From: DATLYF01 sp035575095
GTDB lineage: Bacteria; Pseudomonadota; Gammaproteobacteria; Competibacterales; Competibacteraceae
NCBI GenBank assembly: GCA_035575095.1
Contig: DATLYF010000060.1
Span: 1 to 7,228, forward strand
Direction of reading: 5' to 3'
Length of the DNA stretch: 7,228 nt
The notes under the pieces were generated by a model. It saw nothing but the letters and a program-made list of their open reading frames with translations, was not told where the DNA came from and searched no databases. Made by a program: the position numbers and the translations under genes. Positions within the stretch are counted from its first letter, which is position 1. Each line of letters opens with the position of its first letter. This document shows positions 1 through 5,990 of the stretch, in pieces.

Positions 1-320
1 GACATCGCTCCGGCGACTACGCCCAGTTCGCCACCGGCGCCACCCGCCTGGCGCTGTATACGCGCCGCGCCATGGCCGCCACCCTGGGCTTTGCCATCGC
101 CGCACCGGCACCCCACGCTCCCGGCTTCGAGCTGGGTTTCAAAGTGGTGGACGTGGATGCGGCCTACGCCGAACTGATCGGCCAGGGCGCCACCCCGGTG
201 ACGCCGCCCACTACCCGCCCCTGGGGACAGCGCACCGCCTATCTGGCCGACCCGGACGGCCACCTGATCGAACTGGCGCAGCAGATCGCCGCGCCACCCC
301 TGCGCCAATCCGGCGCCTGA
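1..320 (+). CDS. VOC (glyoxalase/bleomycin-resistance fold) family protein, 5' end missing
   Basis: The gene is open from the left edge (first full codon at base 3) to a TGA at 318-320, giving 105 visible residues. Single-domain VOC proteins are usually about 120-135 residues, so only some 20-30 N-terminal residues should be missing. An ATG at 72 lies inside the conserved fold and is probably not the start. The visible part has the hallmarks of the second beta-alpha-beta-beta-beta module: the strand-helix segment GFKVVDVDAAYAELIGQGA, then WGQRTAYLADPDGHLIEL. The final Glu (visible residue 90) is at the position of the usual metal ligand. The fold serves glyoxalases, extradiol dioxygenases and drug-binding resistance proteins, and the fragment does not say which. 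It is convergent with ndvB, with 7 bp between the stop codons. The family assignment is firm; the substrate is unknown. Confidence 0.85.
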   Translation, partial: HRSGDYAQFATGATRLALYTRRAMAATLGFAIAAPAPHAPGFELGFKVVDVDAAYAELIGQGATPVTPPTTRPWGQRTAYLADPDGHLIELAQQIAAPPLRQSGA

Positions 321-333
321 TCGCTCTTCAGGC
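315..333. other. short hairpin spanning both convergent stop codons
   Basis: GCCTGA (315-320) and TCAGGC (328-333) form a perfect 6-bp stem around the 7-nt loop TCGCTCT. The arms contain the stop codons of the VOC gene and of ndvB. No T-tract follows on either strand, so it is a weak terminator candidate at best. The symmetry comes partly from the two opposed TGA stops. Confidence 0.3.
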
Positions 334-2928
334 CGGCGCGGCGTTGGCCGCCTCGCCGCCGTGCTTGCTGGGCAGGGCGGCGATGAGCGACAGCACCACT
401 GCGCACACGTAGGGCAGCGACTGCACCAGCAGCAACAGCACCCAGTAGCGCGCCTCCTGCAAGGCCATGTCGTAGCGCACACTCACCGCCAGCGCCGCCA
501 GCCACAAAGCAAGCATGATGAAGCCCTCCTCGCGCGCCATCAGCAGGCCCTGGATCAGCGCCGGCTGATTCTCCCCCTTGGGCGTGCGCAAAAACGGCCG
601 CCCGCCGCGCGAGAACAGGCCGCTCAACATGGCCCGGCCAATGACGTGGGTGAGCGCCACCGCCGCGACCGCCGCACCGATGCGCTGGCGTAGGTTGCAG
701 GGCACCCGAGCGTGGTAGAGCACGAAGCTGTGGGTGATCTTCAAGAGGAACATCACCAGCACCGAGATCAGGAACACCGGCATGGGAAAATCGAAGTATC
801 GCGGCCACAGCACCAGGCCGATGCTCCAGATCAGGGCGCCGAAGGTAAACAACAGGTGCAGGCCGTCGGCGAACCAGGGCAGCCAGCCGGTGACGAAGTG
901 GAAGCGCTGCGCCCCGGTGAGCGGACTCCTGGCGAAGGGCAGCATCCAGTTCCAGTAGCGGCGCAGGATCTGCACCGCACCAAAGGCCCAGCGGAAGCGC
1001 TGGGTCTTGTAGGCGGCGAAGGAGTCCGGGGTGACACCGCGGCCGAAAACGTGGTTGACGTACACCGACTCGAAACCCTCGGCCATCAGCCGCAAGCCCA
1101 GCTCGGTGTCCTCGCAGATGCACCACTCGCCCCAGTTGCCAGCCTTCTGCATCGCCTCCTTGCGGATCAGGGTCATGGTGCCGTGCTGGATGATAGCGTC
1201 GCGCTCGTTGCGATGCACCATACCGATGTTGAAAAACCCAGCATATTCCCAGTTGATCATCTCCTTGAAGGTATCGCCCTCCCAGGCACGGTGATCCTGA
1301 GGCGCCTGCACGAAGCCCACCTTGGGATCGTCGAAGTACGGCACCAGGCTGATCAGCCAGTTGGGCTCAACCACGTAGTCGGCGTCCACCACGCCGATGA
1401 TCCTGGCCTCGGGATGGGTATGGCGCAGGGCGTAGTTGAGGGCGCCGGCCTTGTAACCGCTGAGCGGATCGACGTGGAAGAAGCGGAAACGCGGTCCGAG
1501 CTTGGCGCAGTGCTCCTCCAGCGGCTTCCACACCGCCGGGTCCTTGGTGTTGTTGTCGATTACCAGCACCTCGAAGTCCGGGTAGTCCAGCCGGGCCAGG
1601 CTGTTCAGGGTCTCGATCACCAGCTCCGGTGGCTCGTTGTAGCAGGCCAGATGCAGGGAGACCTTGGGCCAGGGGCGGTCGCGGTTCGGATCGAGGGGGC
1701 GGAAAGCGCGCTTCCAGTCCCGCTTCCACAGGATCTCGGTGAACTCGAAGCCGTTGATCAGCACCACCGCCAGTAGCGCCAGCTGCGCCGCCAGCATCAC
1801 CGACAACATGCTGATGCCGAACACGCTGAGATAGACCTTGGAGGGCACGAAGGCGGTGCTCACCACCAGACTGATACCGGCCTGGGTCAGCGCCGCGTAG
1901 AAGAGCTGGCCGCGCAGCTTGAGCTCAGGGAAGCGCAGCGCAAACCACAGCATCAGCGGCAGCGCCAGCAGAGTGGACAGGCCAGCCTGCCAAGGCCAGT
2001 GGGCATCCTCGATGATCTCGGTCTTGGTCAGGGAAAACTTCTGCTGGCGCTCGCCGTTGAACAGCCCCCAGTAAGGCCCGGGACTGCCCTCGTCCACCTT
2101 CTTCCAGGGCTGATCGAAGGCTTCCATGACATAGTAGTCGATGCTCTGGTTCTGGGCGGCGTAGAGGAACTGGCGGATGAAGCGCGCTTGGTTGGTGAGG
2201 CTGGCCTCGGCGCCGCCGAAACGGCCGCCACCGCTGGGCCAGCCCACCTCGCTGACCAAGATGGGCTTATCGGGGTAGTGTTGCTGCAGTTCCCGATAGC
2301 GCCGCAGCACATAATCCAGGGCCTCGTCGATGGTGGTCTTCTCCCAATAGGGCAAGAGCTGCACGGCAATGAAATCCACTGCATCGACCAGTTGCGGATA
2401 CTTGAGCCAGACGTGCCAGGGCTCGGCGGTGCTCACCGGCAGGTGGGTGCGGCTGCGCACCTCTTGGAGGATCGGGATCAGCTCGTCAACCGTCAGATCG
2501 CCGCGCAGGATGGCCTCGTTACCGACGATGACGCGGTTGATGTTGTCGTTCTTCTGAATCATCTCGTAGAGCTTGGCCAGGCCCTGTGCGTTGCGCTCCT
2601 TGCGCTTGTCCAGCCACACGCCCTGGGTGACCTTGAGACCGTACTTGCGCGCCAGGGCAGGGATCACGTCTAGACCGTCCAGCGGGTCGTAGGTGCGGAT
2701 GCTGCGCACCTTGTCCGCTACCAGGGCGAGATCGCGCTCGATCTCCGCCGCATCGGGATACTTGCCCTCGTGGGGCGACTGGTCGAGCTGGTAAGGGCTG
2801 AAGGAGACGCCGCGGATGGAGCCGTACCAGGGCGCCTCCGACTGGGGTAGGTTCAGCAGGATCCAGGCCGCCAGATTGAGAGCGGCCACCAACAGCACCA
2901 CGACCACGGCCGCATTACGCGTGCGCAT
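328..2928 (-). CDS. ndvB: NdvB-type periplasmic beta-1,3-glucan synthase: GH17 domain fused to a GT2 glycosyltransferase
   Basis: This 866-residue inner-membrane protein probably polymerises glucose from UDP-glucose into a periplasmic beta-1,3-glucan. A signal anchor (about 7-26) is followed by a GH17 domain (about 35-310). Its NE motif (VIVGNEAILR, acid/base E138) and SEVGWPS motif (nucleophile E227) are both intact. Membrane segments lie near 313-331, 342-362 and 367-391. A cytosolic GT2 domain (about 420-650) follows, with DNN at 458-460, the DAD metal motif at 515-517, the catalytic ED at 606-607 and QRFRW at 643-647. Further membrane helices run to about 850. Related GH17 domains from Pseudomonas and Azotobacter act as beta-glucosyltransferases (transglycosylases) rather than simple hydrolases, so this one may extend, branch or close the chain. 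The ATG at 2928 is supported by GAGG eight bases upstream. In P. aeruginosa, NdvB is needed for glucans linked to biofilm antibiotic tolerance. A cellulose-synthase-like polysaccharide synthase is the alternative, but the GH17 fusion favours NdvB. Confidence 0.88.
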   Translation of the reverse strand: MRTRNAAVVVVLLVAALNLAAWILLNLPQSEAPWYGSIRGVSFSPYQLDQSPHEGKYPDAAEIERDLALVADKVRSIRTYDPLDGLDVIPALARKYGLKVTQGVWLDKRKERNAQGLAKLYEMIQKNDNINRVIVGNEAILRGDLTVDELIPILQEVRSRTHLPVSTAEPWHVWLKYPQLVDAVDFIAVQLLPYWEKTTIDEALDYVLRRYRELQQHYPDKPILVSEVGWPSGGGRFGGAEASLTNQARFIRQFLYAAQNQSIDYYVMEAFDQPWKKVDEGSPGPYWGLFNGERQQKFSLTKTEIIEDAHWPWQAGLSTLLALPLMLWFALRFPELKLRGQLFYAALTQAGISLVVSTAFVPSKVYLSVFGISMLSVMLAAQLALLAVVLINGFEFTEILWKRDWKRAFRPLDPNRDRPWPKVSLHLACYNEPPELVIETLNSLARLDYPDFEVLVIDNNTKDPAVWKPLEEHCAKLGPRFRFFHVDPLSGYKAGALNYALRHTHPEARIIGVVDADYVVEPNWLISLVPYFDDPKVGFVQAPQDHRAWEGDTFKEMINWEYAGFFNIGMVHRNERDAIIQHGTMTLIRKEAMQKAGNWGEWCICEDTELGLRLMAEGFESVYVNHVFGRGVTPDSFAAYKTQRFRWAFGAVQILRRYWNWMLPFARSPLTGAQRFHFVTGWLPWFADGLHLLFTFGALIWSIGLVLWPRYFDFPMPVFLISVLVMFLLKITHSFVLYHARVPCNLRQRIGAAVAAVALTHVIGRAMLSGLFSRGGRPFLRTPKGENQPALIQGLLMAREEGFIMLALWLAALAVSVRYDMALQEARYWVLLLLVQSLPYVCAVVLSLIAALPSKHGGEAANAAPA

Positions 2929-3127
2929 CAGAGCATCCTCGACAGCAATGACTATCCAGCACCATCCAACTACTCATCTCGATTGCCGCGGATCGCTATC
3001 GTATGGCGGCTGCCCCGAGGCTCGTGGTTTAGTTCGAGCATGCCACCACGGCTCGGCTGCTTGACGGTAATATGTCGGCTTCATGACAACTCGCTGAGCA
3101 TCGCTCGCACGGCAAGGGAGTCGCTTC
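2929..3127. promoter_or_regulatory. divergent intergenic region between ndvB and the phosphoglycerol transferase gene
   Basis: These 199 bp must hold the promoters of both flanking genes, since they are transcribed away from each other. The ndvB side ends in a Shine-Dalgarno GAGG (complement of 2937-2940). The other side ends in AAGGGAG (3114-3120). An imperfect dyad, CGTGGT (3023-3028) and ACCACG (3045-3050) with a 16-nt spacer, lies near the middle. A TTGACG (3061-3066) resembles a -35 box but has no acceptable -10 at normal spacing. TAATAT (3068-3073) resembles a -10 but has no good -35. I therefore cannot name a specific promoter. The short frames crossing the region have no recognisable protein features. 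Confidence 0.6.
3114..3120 (+). promoter_or_regulatory. ribosome binding site of the phosphoglycerol transferase gene
   Basis: AAGGGAG ends 7 nt before the ATG at 3128, the normal spacing. This fixes the start of the 627-residue protein, whose predicted first membrane helix begins close to that methionine. Confidence 0.7.
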
Positions 3128-5011
3128 ATGTCACGCGCTCGGCTGTCCATTCGTTGGTTGCCTCTACTATCCACGCCGCTCTATTACGCCCTGTACTACG
3201 CCGTCGGCCACTGGGCATTCGCCGTCACCGTGGAGCCCCGGGCGCTACCCTACGACCTTGCCCTCCAGGTGCTGCTGGGCTATCTGCTCTATGCCTTGTC
3301 GCGGCACGCCTGGCCGTTCCTGCTGCTGCAAGGTCTGCTGATGGGCCTGCTCTACATCGGCAACGCCATCAAAATCAGTGTCTTCGGTGGTCCCATCGTA
3401 CCCGACGACATCTATGCGCTGCGGGCGCTGTTGCTGATCTTGGAGGGCTGGCAGTTCGCGATCGTGGTGGCGTTGCTGATTGGATTGGTGGGGCTGCTGC
3501 TCGGCAATCTCAGCCTGCGCCGTAGCGGCGGCTGGGCGCTGGCGGCGTTGGGGCTTTGGGTGGCGGCATTAATATACTATCCCTCGGTCATACTCAATCC
3601 CCTGGACCGCTGGTTCGGCAACGTGGTGTGGAGTCAGCGCATCAACTATCTGAACCGCGGCGCCACTCTGTATTCCTTGCAGGAACTGGCGCGCCATCTG
3701 GCTACGGTTGCCCCTGTCCCCGATCGTCGCAGAGCCCTGGCGGCGGCCGATGCGTTGCTGGCCAACGCTGCCGCCCAGCCGGTGCGCCGGCGCGCCGCCC
3801 AGTCGCGCAACGTGCATCTGATTCTGCTGGAAACCTTCTGGGATCCTTCCCCACTGACCGCTGCAGCGTTTGACCGCGACCCTCTGCATCCCGAGTTCCG
3901 CCGGCTGTGGCAGGCGGCCGGCTACAGCACCGTGCTCAGCCCGGTCTTCGGTGGCTATACCGCCAACGCTGAATTCGAGGCGCTGTGCGGCTTCCCAGTC
4001 GAGGACGACAGTATCAAATTCGAGCACCGGCTGAGCAACACCGTACCTTGCCTGCCGCGTATCCTGGCTGAGCAGGGCTATCGCACGGTCGCCTCCCATC
4101 CCAACGTACCGGTATTCTGGAACCGCATCCACGCCTACCCGCGCATCGGCTTTCAGCGGTCCTGGTTTCAGGAACACTTCGAGCTGGACGACATGAATGG
4201 CGACTTCCTCAGCGACCGCTCCCTGTATCGGCAGGTACTGACTCGCCTCGACACCTTGCCTGAGCCAGAGCGGCCGCTGTTCAACTATATCGTCACGATC
4301 TTCGGCCACCTCGACTATCCGCTGAACGCGGTGCGCCCGGCTCTGGTCAGCTCGCACTCGGCAGTGCCAGAGGTGGGCGCCTATGCCAACACCGTCTACT
4401 ACAAGTCAGCGGAATTCGTGGAGTTGGTCGAGGCATTGCACCGTCGCGATCCAGATGCCCTCATCATCGCCTTCGGCGATCACCTGCCGTTTCTCGGCGG
4501 CAATTTTGCCGGCTATGTGGAATCGGGGCTGTTGTCGGCTAAGCAAAGCGAGTTCGATGCGCAGATGTACCGTTTCCATCTCAGCACGCCGCTGCTCGTG
4601 CTCGATGGCCGCCGCGGTCCACGGCGTGTCGGCACTCTGCCCCTCTATCGCTTACCCGCCTTGATCCTGGAGCTGCTTGGCCAGCGCCCGCCACCGATGC
4701 TGGCCTTCAGCGCACCGCCGCCTGGACTACAGGTGCGCCCCCTGCCCGGTCTACATCTGAACCTGCTGGCCGACGGCGCCACTGAACTGTGCCTTGGCGG
4801 CCCGGCAGAGCCCTTCGGCTGCTGGCGCTCCACGCCCTGGCTGGAACAGTTGCGACTGGTGAGCGACGATTTGTTCCGCGGCCGCCAATACGCCCTGCGC
4901 GTGGCGCCTGCGGCGGAGCCGGCAGCCGAAGAGCCGGCGACCCTGGCCAACCTGGAAGAAGACGGCATGGAGGAACTGCCCCTAGAGAGCGATACGGTGA
5001 TTGCCAACTGA
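3128..5011 (+). CDS. LTA synthase/OpgB-type phosphoglycerol transferase (sulfatase/alkaline phosphatase superfamily)
   Basis: This is a 627-residue membrane protein with about five N-terminal helices (roughly 10-36, 42-58, 62-80, 103-126 and 134-152), then a linker and an extracytoplasmic catalytic domain from about residue 225. The motifs follow LtaS order and spacing: metal ligand E235 in LILLETFWD, nucleophile T278 in GGYTANAEFEALCG, H324 and R333 in SHPNVPVFWNR, H394 in TIFGHLDYP, and metal ligands D451/H452 in AFGDHLPFL. The T-to-H and H-to-DH distances (116 and 57 residues) are close to those of Staphylococcus LtaS. Family members move phosphoglycerol from phosphatidylglycerol to a periplasmic acceptor. 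A gram-negative cell does not make lipoteichoic acid, so a glucan acceptor as for OpgB (MdoB) is more likely, and the divergent ndvB supplies a candidate. The C-terminal 30 or so residues form an acidic tail. A phosphoethanolamine transferase or a true sulfatase is less likely given the LtaS-like motifs. The acceptor is inferred. Confidence 0.87.
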   Translation: MSRARLSIRWLPLLSTPLYYALYYAVGHWAFAVTVEPRALPYDLALQVLLGYLLYALSRHAWPFLLLQGLLMGLLYIGNAIKISVFGGPIVPDDIYALRALLLILEGWQFAIVVALLIGLVGLLLGNLSLRRSGGWALAALGLWVAALIYYPSVILNPLDRWFGNVVWSQRINYLNRGATLYSLQELARHLATVAPVPDRRRALAAADALLANAAAQPVRRRAAQSRNVHLILLETFWDPSPLTAAAFDRDPLHPEFRRLWQAAGYSTVLSPVFGGYTANAEFEALCGFPVEDDSIKFEHRLSNTVPCLPRILAEQGYRTVASHPNVPVFWNRIHAYPRIGFQRSWFQEHFELDDMNGDFLSDRSLYRQVLTRLDTLPEPERPLFNYIVTIFGHLDYPLNAVRPALVSSHSAVPEVGAYANTVYYKSAEFVELVEALHRRDPDALIIAFGDHLPFLGGNFAGYVESGLLSAKQSEFDAQMYRFHLSTPLLVLDGRRGPRRVGTLPLYRLPALILELLGQRPPPMLAFSAPPPGLQVRPLPGLHLNLLADGATELCLGGPAEPFGCWRSTPWLEQLRLVSDDLFRGRQYALRVAPAAEPAAEEPATLANLEEDGMEELPLESDTVIAN

Positions 5012-5029
5012 AGCGGCCGCTCGGCACTG

Positions 5030-5043
5030 TTGACTTCCGTCAA
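5030..5043. promoter_or_regulatory. candidate FNR/Anr-type operator upstream of the universal stress protein gene
   Basis: TTGAC-TTCC-GTCAA is a perfect 5-bp dyad with a 4-bp spacer. It matches the FNR/Anr consensus TTGAT-N4-ATCAA except at the innermost base of each half, and TTGAC halves are common in real sites. Its centre (5036.5) lies about 66 bp upstream of the ATG at 5103. With a class II position of -41.5, transcription would start near 5078 and the -10 would fall on CATGCT (5066-5071), a weak match that keeps the conserved second A and last T. A better -10-like TTTTAT lies at 5072-5077 but shifts the spacing. Many proteobacterial universal stress genes are induced under oxygen limitation through Anr/FNR, which supports the call. 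Confidence 0.55.
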
Positions 5044-5088
5044 TGCAGCTTGGGCCAGCACGTGCCATGCTTTTTATGTATATCAACC

Positions 5089-5095
5089 AAGGAGG
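5089..5095 (+). promoter_or_regulatory. strong ribosome binding site that sets the universal stress protein start
   Basis: AAGGAGG is a near-perfect Shine-Dalgarno sequence ending 7 nt before the in-frame ATG at 5103. The same frame also has an ATG at 5043 that would add 20 residues, but no comparable site precedes it and it would overlap the operator-like dyad. An ATG at 5098 is out of frame. Confidence 0.85.
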
Positions 5096-5102
5096 CGATG
5101 CC

Positions 5103-5936
5103 ATGGGCTTGAAAGACATCCTGGTGCATGTCGACGGCGGCCAGGCCAACGCCAGCCGGGTACGCCTGGCGCTGGAACTGGCTGGCCGCTTCCAGGCCCA
5201 CTTGAGCGGGCTGTATGTCATCCCGCGCTGGACGATACCGCCCTATGTGGGCCTGACCATCGACCCGTCGATCATCCAGGCCCAGGAGGAAGCGGCCCGG
5301 ACTCAGGCCAAGCAGACCGAGGAGCAGTTCCGCGCCGCTGCCGACCAGGTCGGCATCGCCGCCGAGTGGCGGGCGCTGGAAGGCGAGCCGGCACCGCTGC
5401 TGGTCCAACAGGCTCGCTACGCCGATCTGGTCATCCTCGGCCAGGCCAATCCCGACGACCCGGCCAGCCCTGACTTCATGCTAGCCGAAGAGGTGATCCT
5501 GCAGGCCGGACGGCCGGTGCTGGTAGTCCCCTACATCGGCGCGCCGGCACAGTTCGGCCAGCGCGTACTGGTGGCATGGAATGCCAGCCGCGAATCGACG
5601 CGGGCGGTCAACGATGCCTTGCCGCTGCTCGCCGCGGCGCAGAAGGTGGACGTGGTAGTCTGCAACGCCGCGGGCACGGCCGCCGCCAACGCCGGCCACA
5701 TCGCCGCTGACATCAGCCTGCACCTGGCGCGCCACGGGGTGACGGTGGAGTCCCACCATCTCAAGGCCGAGGACATCGAGGTGGGGGATATGCTGCTGTC
5801 GCGCGCTGCCGACCTCGGCGCCGACCTGATCGTGATGGGCGCCTACGGCCATTCGCGCTGGCGCGAGCTGGTGCTGGGCGGCGCCACCCGCCACATCCTC
5901 AAACACATGACCGTGCCGGTGCTGATGGCACATTGA
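5103..5936 (+). CDS. universal stress protein with two tandem UspA domains
   Basis: From the ATG at 5103 the product is a soluble 277-residue protein with two UspA folds, about residues 1-144 and 152-277. Each opens with a typical first strand (KDILVHVDGG and QRVLVAWNAS) and ends with a GRPVLVVPY- or VPVLMAH-type strand. The second domain carries the nucleotide-binding loop G-AY-G-x9-G at 246-259 in GAYGHSRWRELVLGG, with Gly where many ATP-binding members have Ser or Thr. The first domain lacks this loop: the equivalent stretch after LVILGQANPDD is unrelated to G2xG9xG. One nucleotide site per chain is therefore expected. Tandem USPs aid survival under starvation, oxygen limitation or respiratory stress, and their biochemical output is usually unknown. 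The gene lies 91 bp after the phosphoglycerol transferase gene in the same direction. The candidate Anr box between them suggests its own promoter, though read-through is possible because no clear terminator lies in the gap. Confidence 0.9.
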   Translation: MGLKDILVHVDGGQANASRVRLALELAGRFQAHLSGLYVIPRWTIPPYVGLTIDPSIIQAQEEAARTQAKQTEEQFRAAADQVGIAAEWRALEGEPAPLLVQQARYADLVILGQANPDDPASPDFMLAEEVILQAGRPVLVVPYIGAPAQFGQRVLVAWNASRESTRAVNDALPLLAAAQKVDVVVCNAAGTAAANAGHIAADISLHLARHGVTVESHHLKAEDIEVGDMLLSRAADLGADLIVMGAYGHSRWRELVLGGATRHILKHMTVPVLMAH

Positions 5937-5951
5937 AGCCCGCACCATGTC

Positions 5952-5975
5952 GCCCGGATGCAGCAGTATCCGGGC
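5952..5975. terminator. stem-loop between convergent genes, possibly a bidirectional terminator or REP-like element
   Basis: GCCCGGAT (5952-5959) and ATCCGGGC (5968-5975) form a perfect 8-bp stem with an 8-nt loop. It lies in the 54-bp gap between the stop of the stress protein gene and that of the convergent histidine kinase gene. Neither strand has a T-tract after the stem, so it is not a textbook intrinsic terminator. Short palindromes with GCCCGGAT/ATCCGGGC ends recur between genes in several gammaproteobacteria, so it may be a single REP-like unit. Only one copy is visible here. Confidence 0.5.
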
Positions 5976-5990
5976 AACCGTGTCATATCC

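Noticed and set aside
239..1126. A 295-codon minus-strand frame overlapping the end of ndvB and the VOC gene
   Set aside because: It is an out-of-frame shadow with Arg/Ala/Gly-rich composition and no domain. It would overlap two well-supported genes.
712..1776. A 354-codon open frame on the + strand inside ndvB
   Set aside because: It is the antisense shadow of a GC-rich gene. Its translation is rich in His, Gln, Val and Gly without any recognisable domain, and the ndvB frame opposite carries every expected catalytic motif.
1999..2673. A 224-codon + strand frame opposite the GH17 coding region
   Set aside because: It lies entirely antisense to the conserved GH17 domain and has no motif of its own.
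3008..3036. An AlgU (sigma-22) type promoter for ndvB suggested by GAACTA on the minus strand
   Set aside because: No TCTGA-like -10 follows at 16-17 bp, so the match is only to one half of the consensus.
3025..3041. A PhoP box suggested by GGTTTA in the divergent region
   Set aside because: Only one half-site is present. The second GTTTA repeat after a 5-bp spacer is missing.
2816..3064. A possible small + strand gene crossing the ndvB start into the intergenic region
   Set aside because: It overlaps the ndvB coding start antisense, has low-complexity Thr/Arg/Ala composition, and has no convincing ribosome binding site.
2974..3174. A possible 66-codon minus-strand gene in the divergent region
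   Set aside because: It overlaps the start of the transferase gene. Its Arg/Ser-rich translation has no hydrophobic core or motif.
3569..4357. A 262-codon minus-strand frame opposite the phosphoglycerol transferase
   Set aside because: It is antisense to the catalytic domain, with no family features and no ribosome binding site that stands out.
5012..5021. AGCGGCCGCT palindrome right after the transferase stop, considered as a terminator
   Set aside because: It is a 10-bp palindrome with no loop and no T-tract, so it cannot form a stable RNA hairpin terminator. It is most simply a chance GC-rich dyad containing a NotI site.
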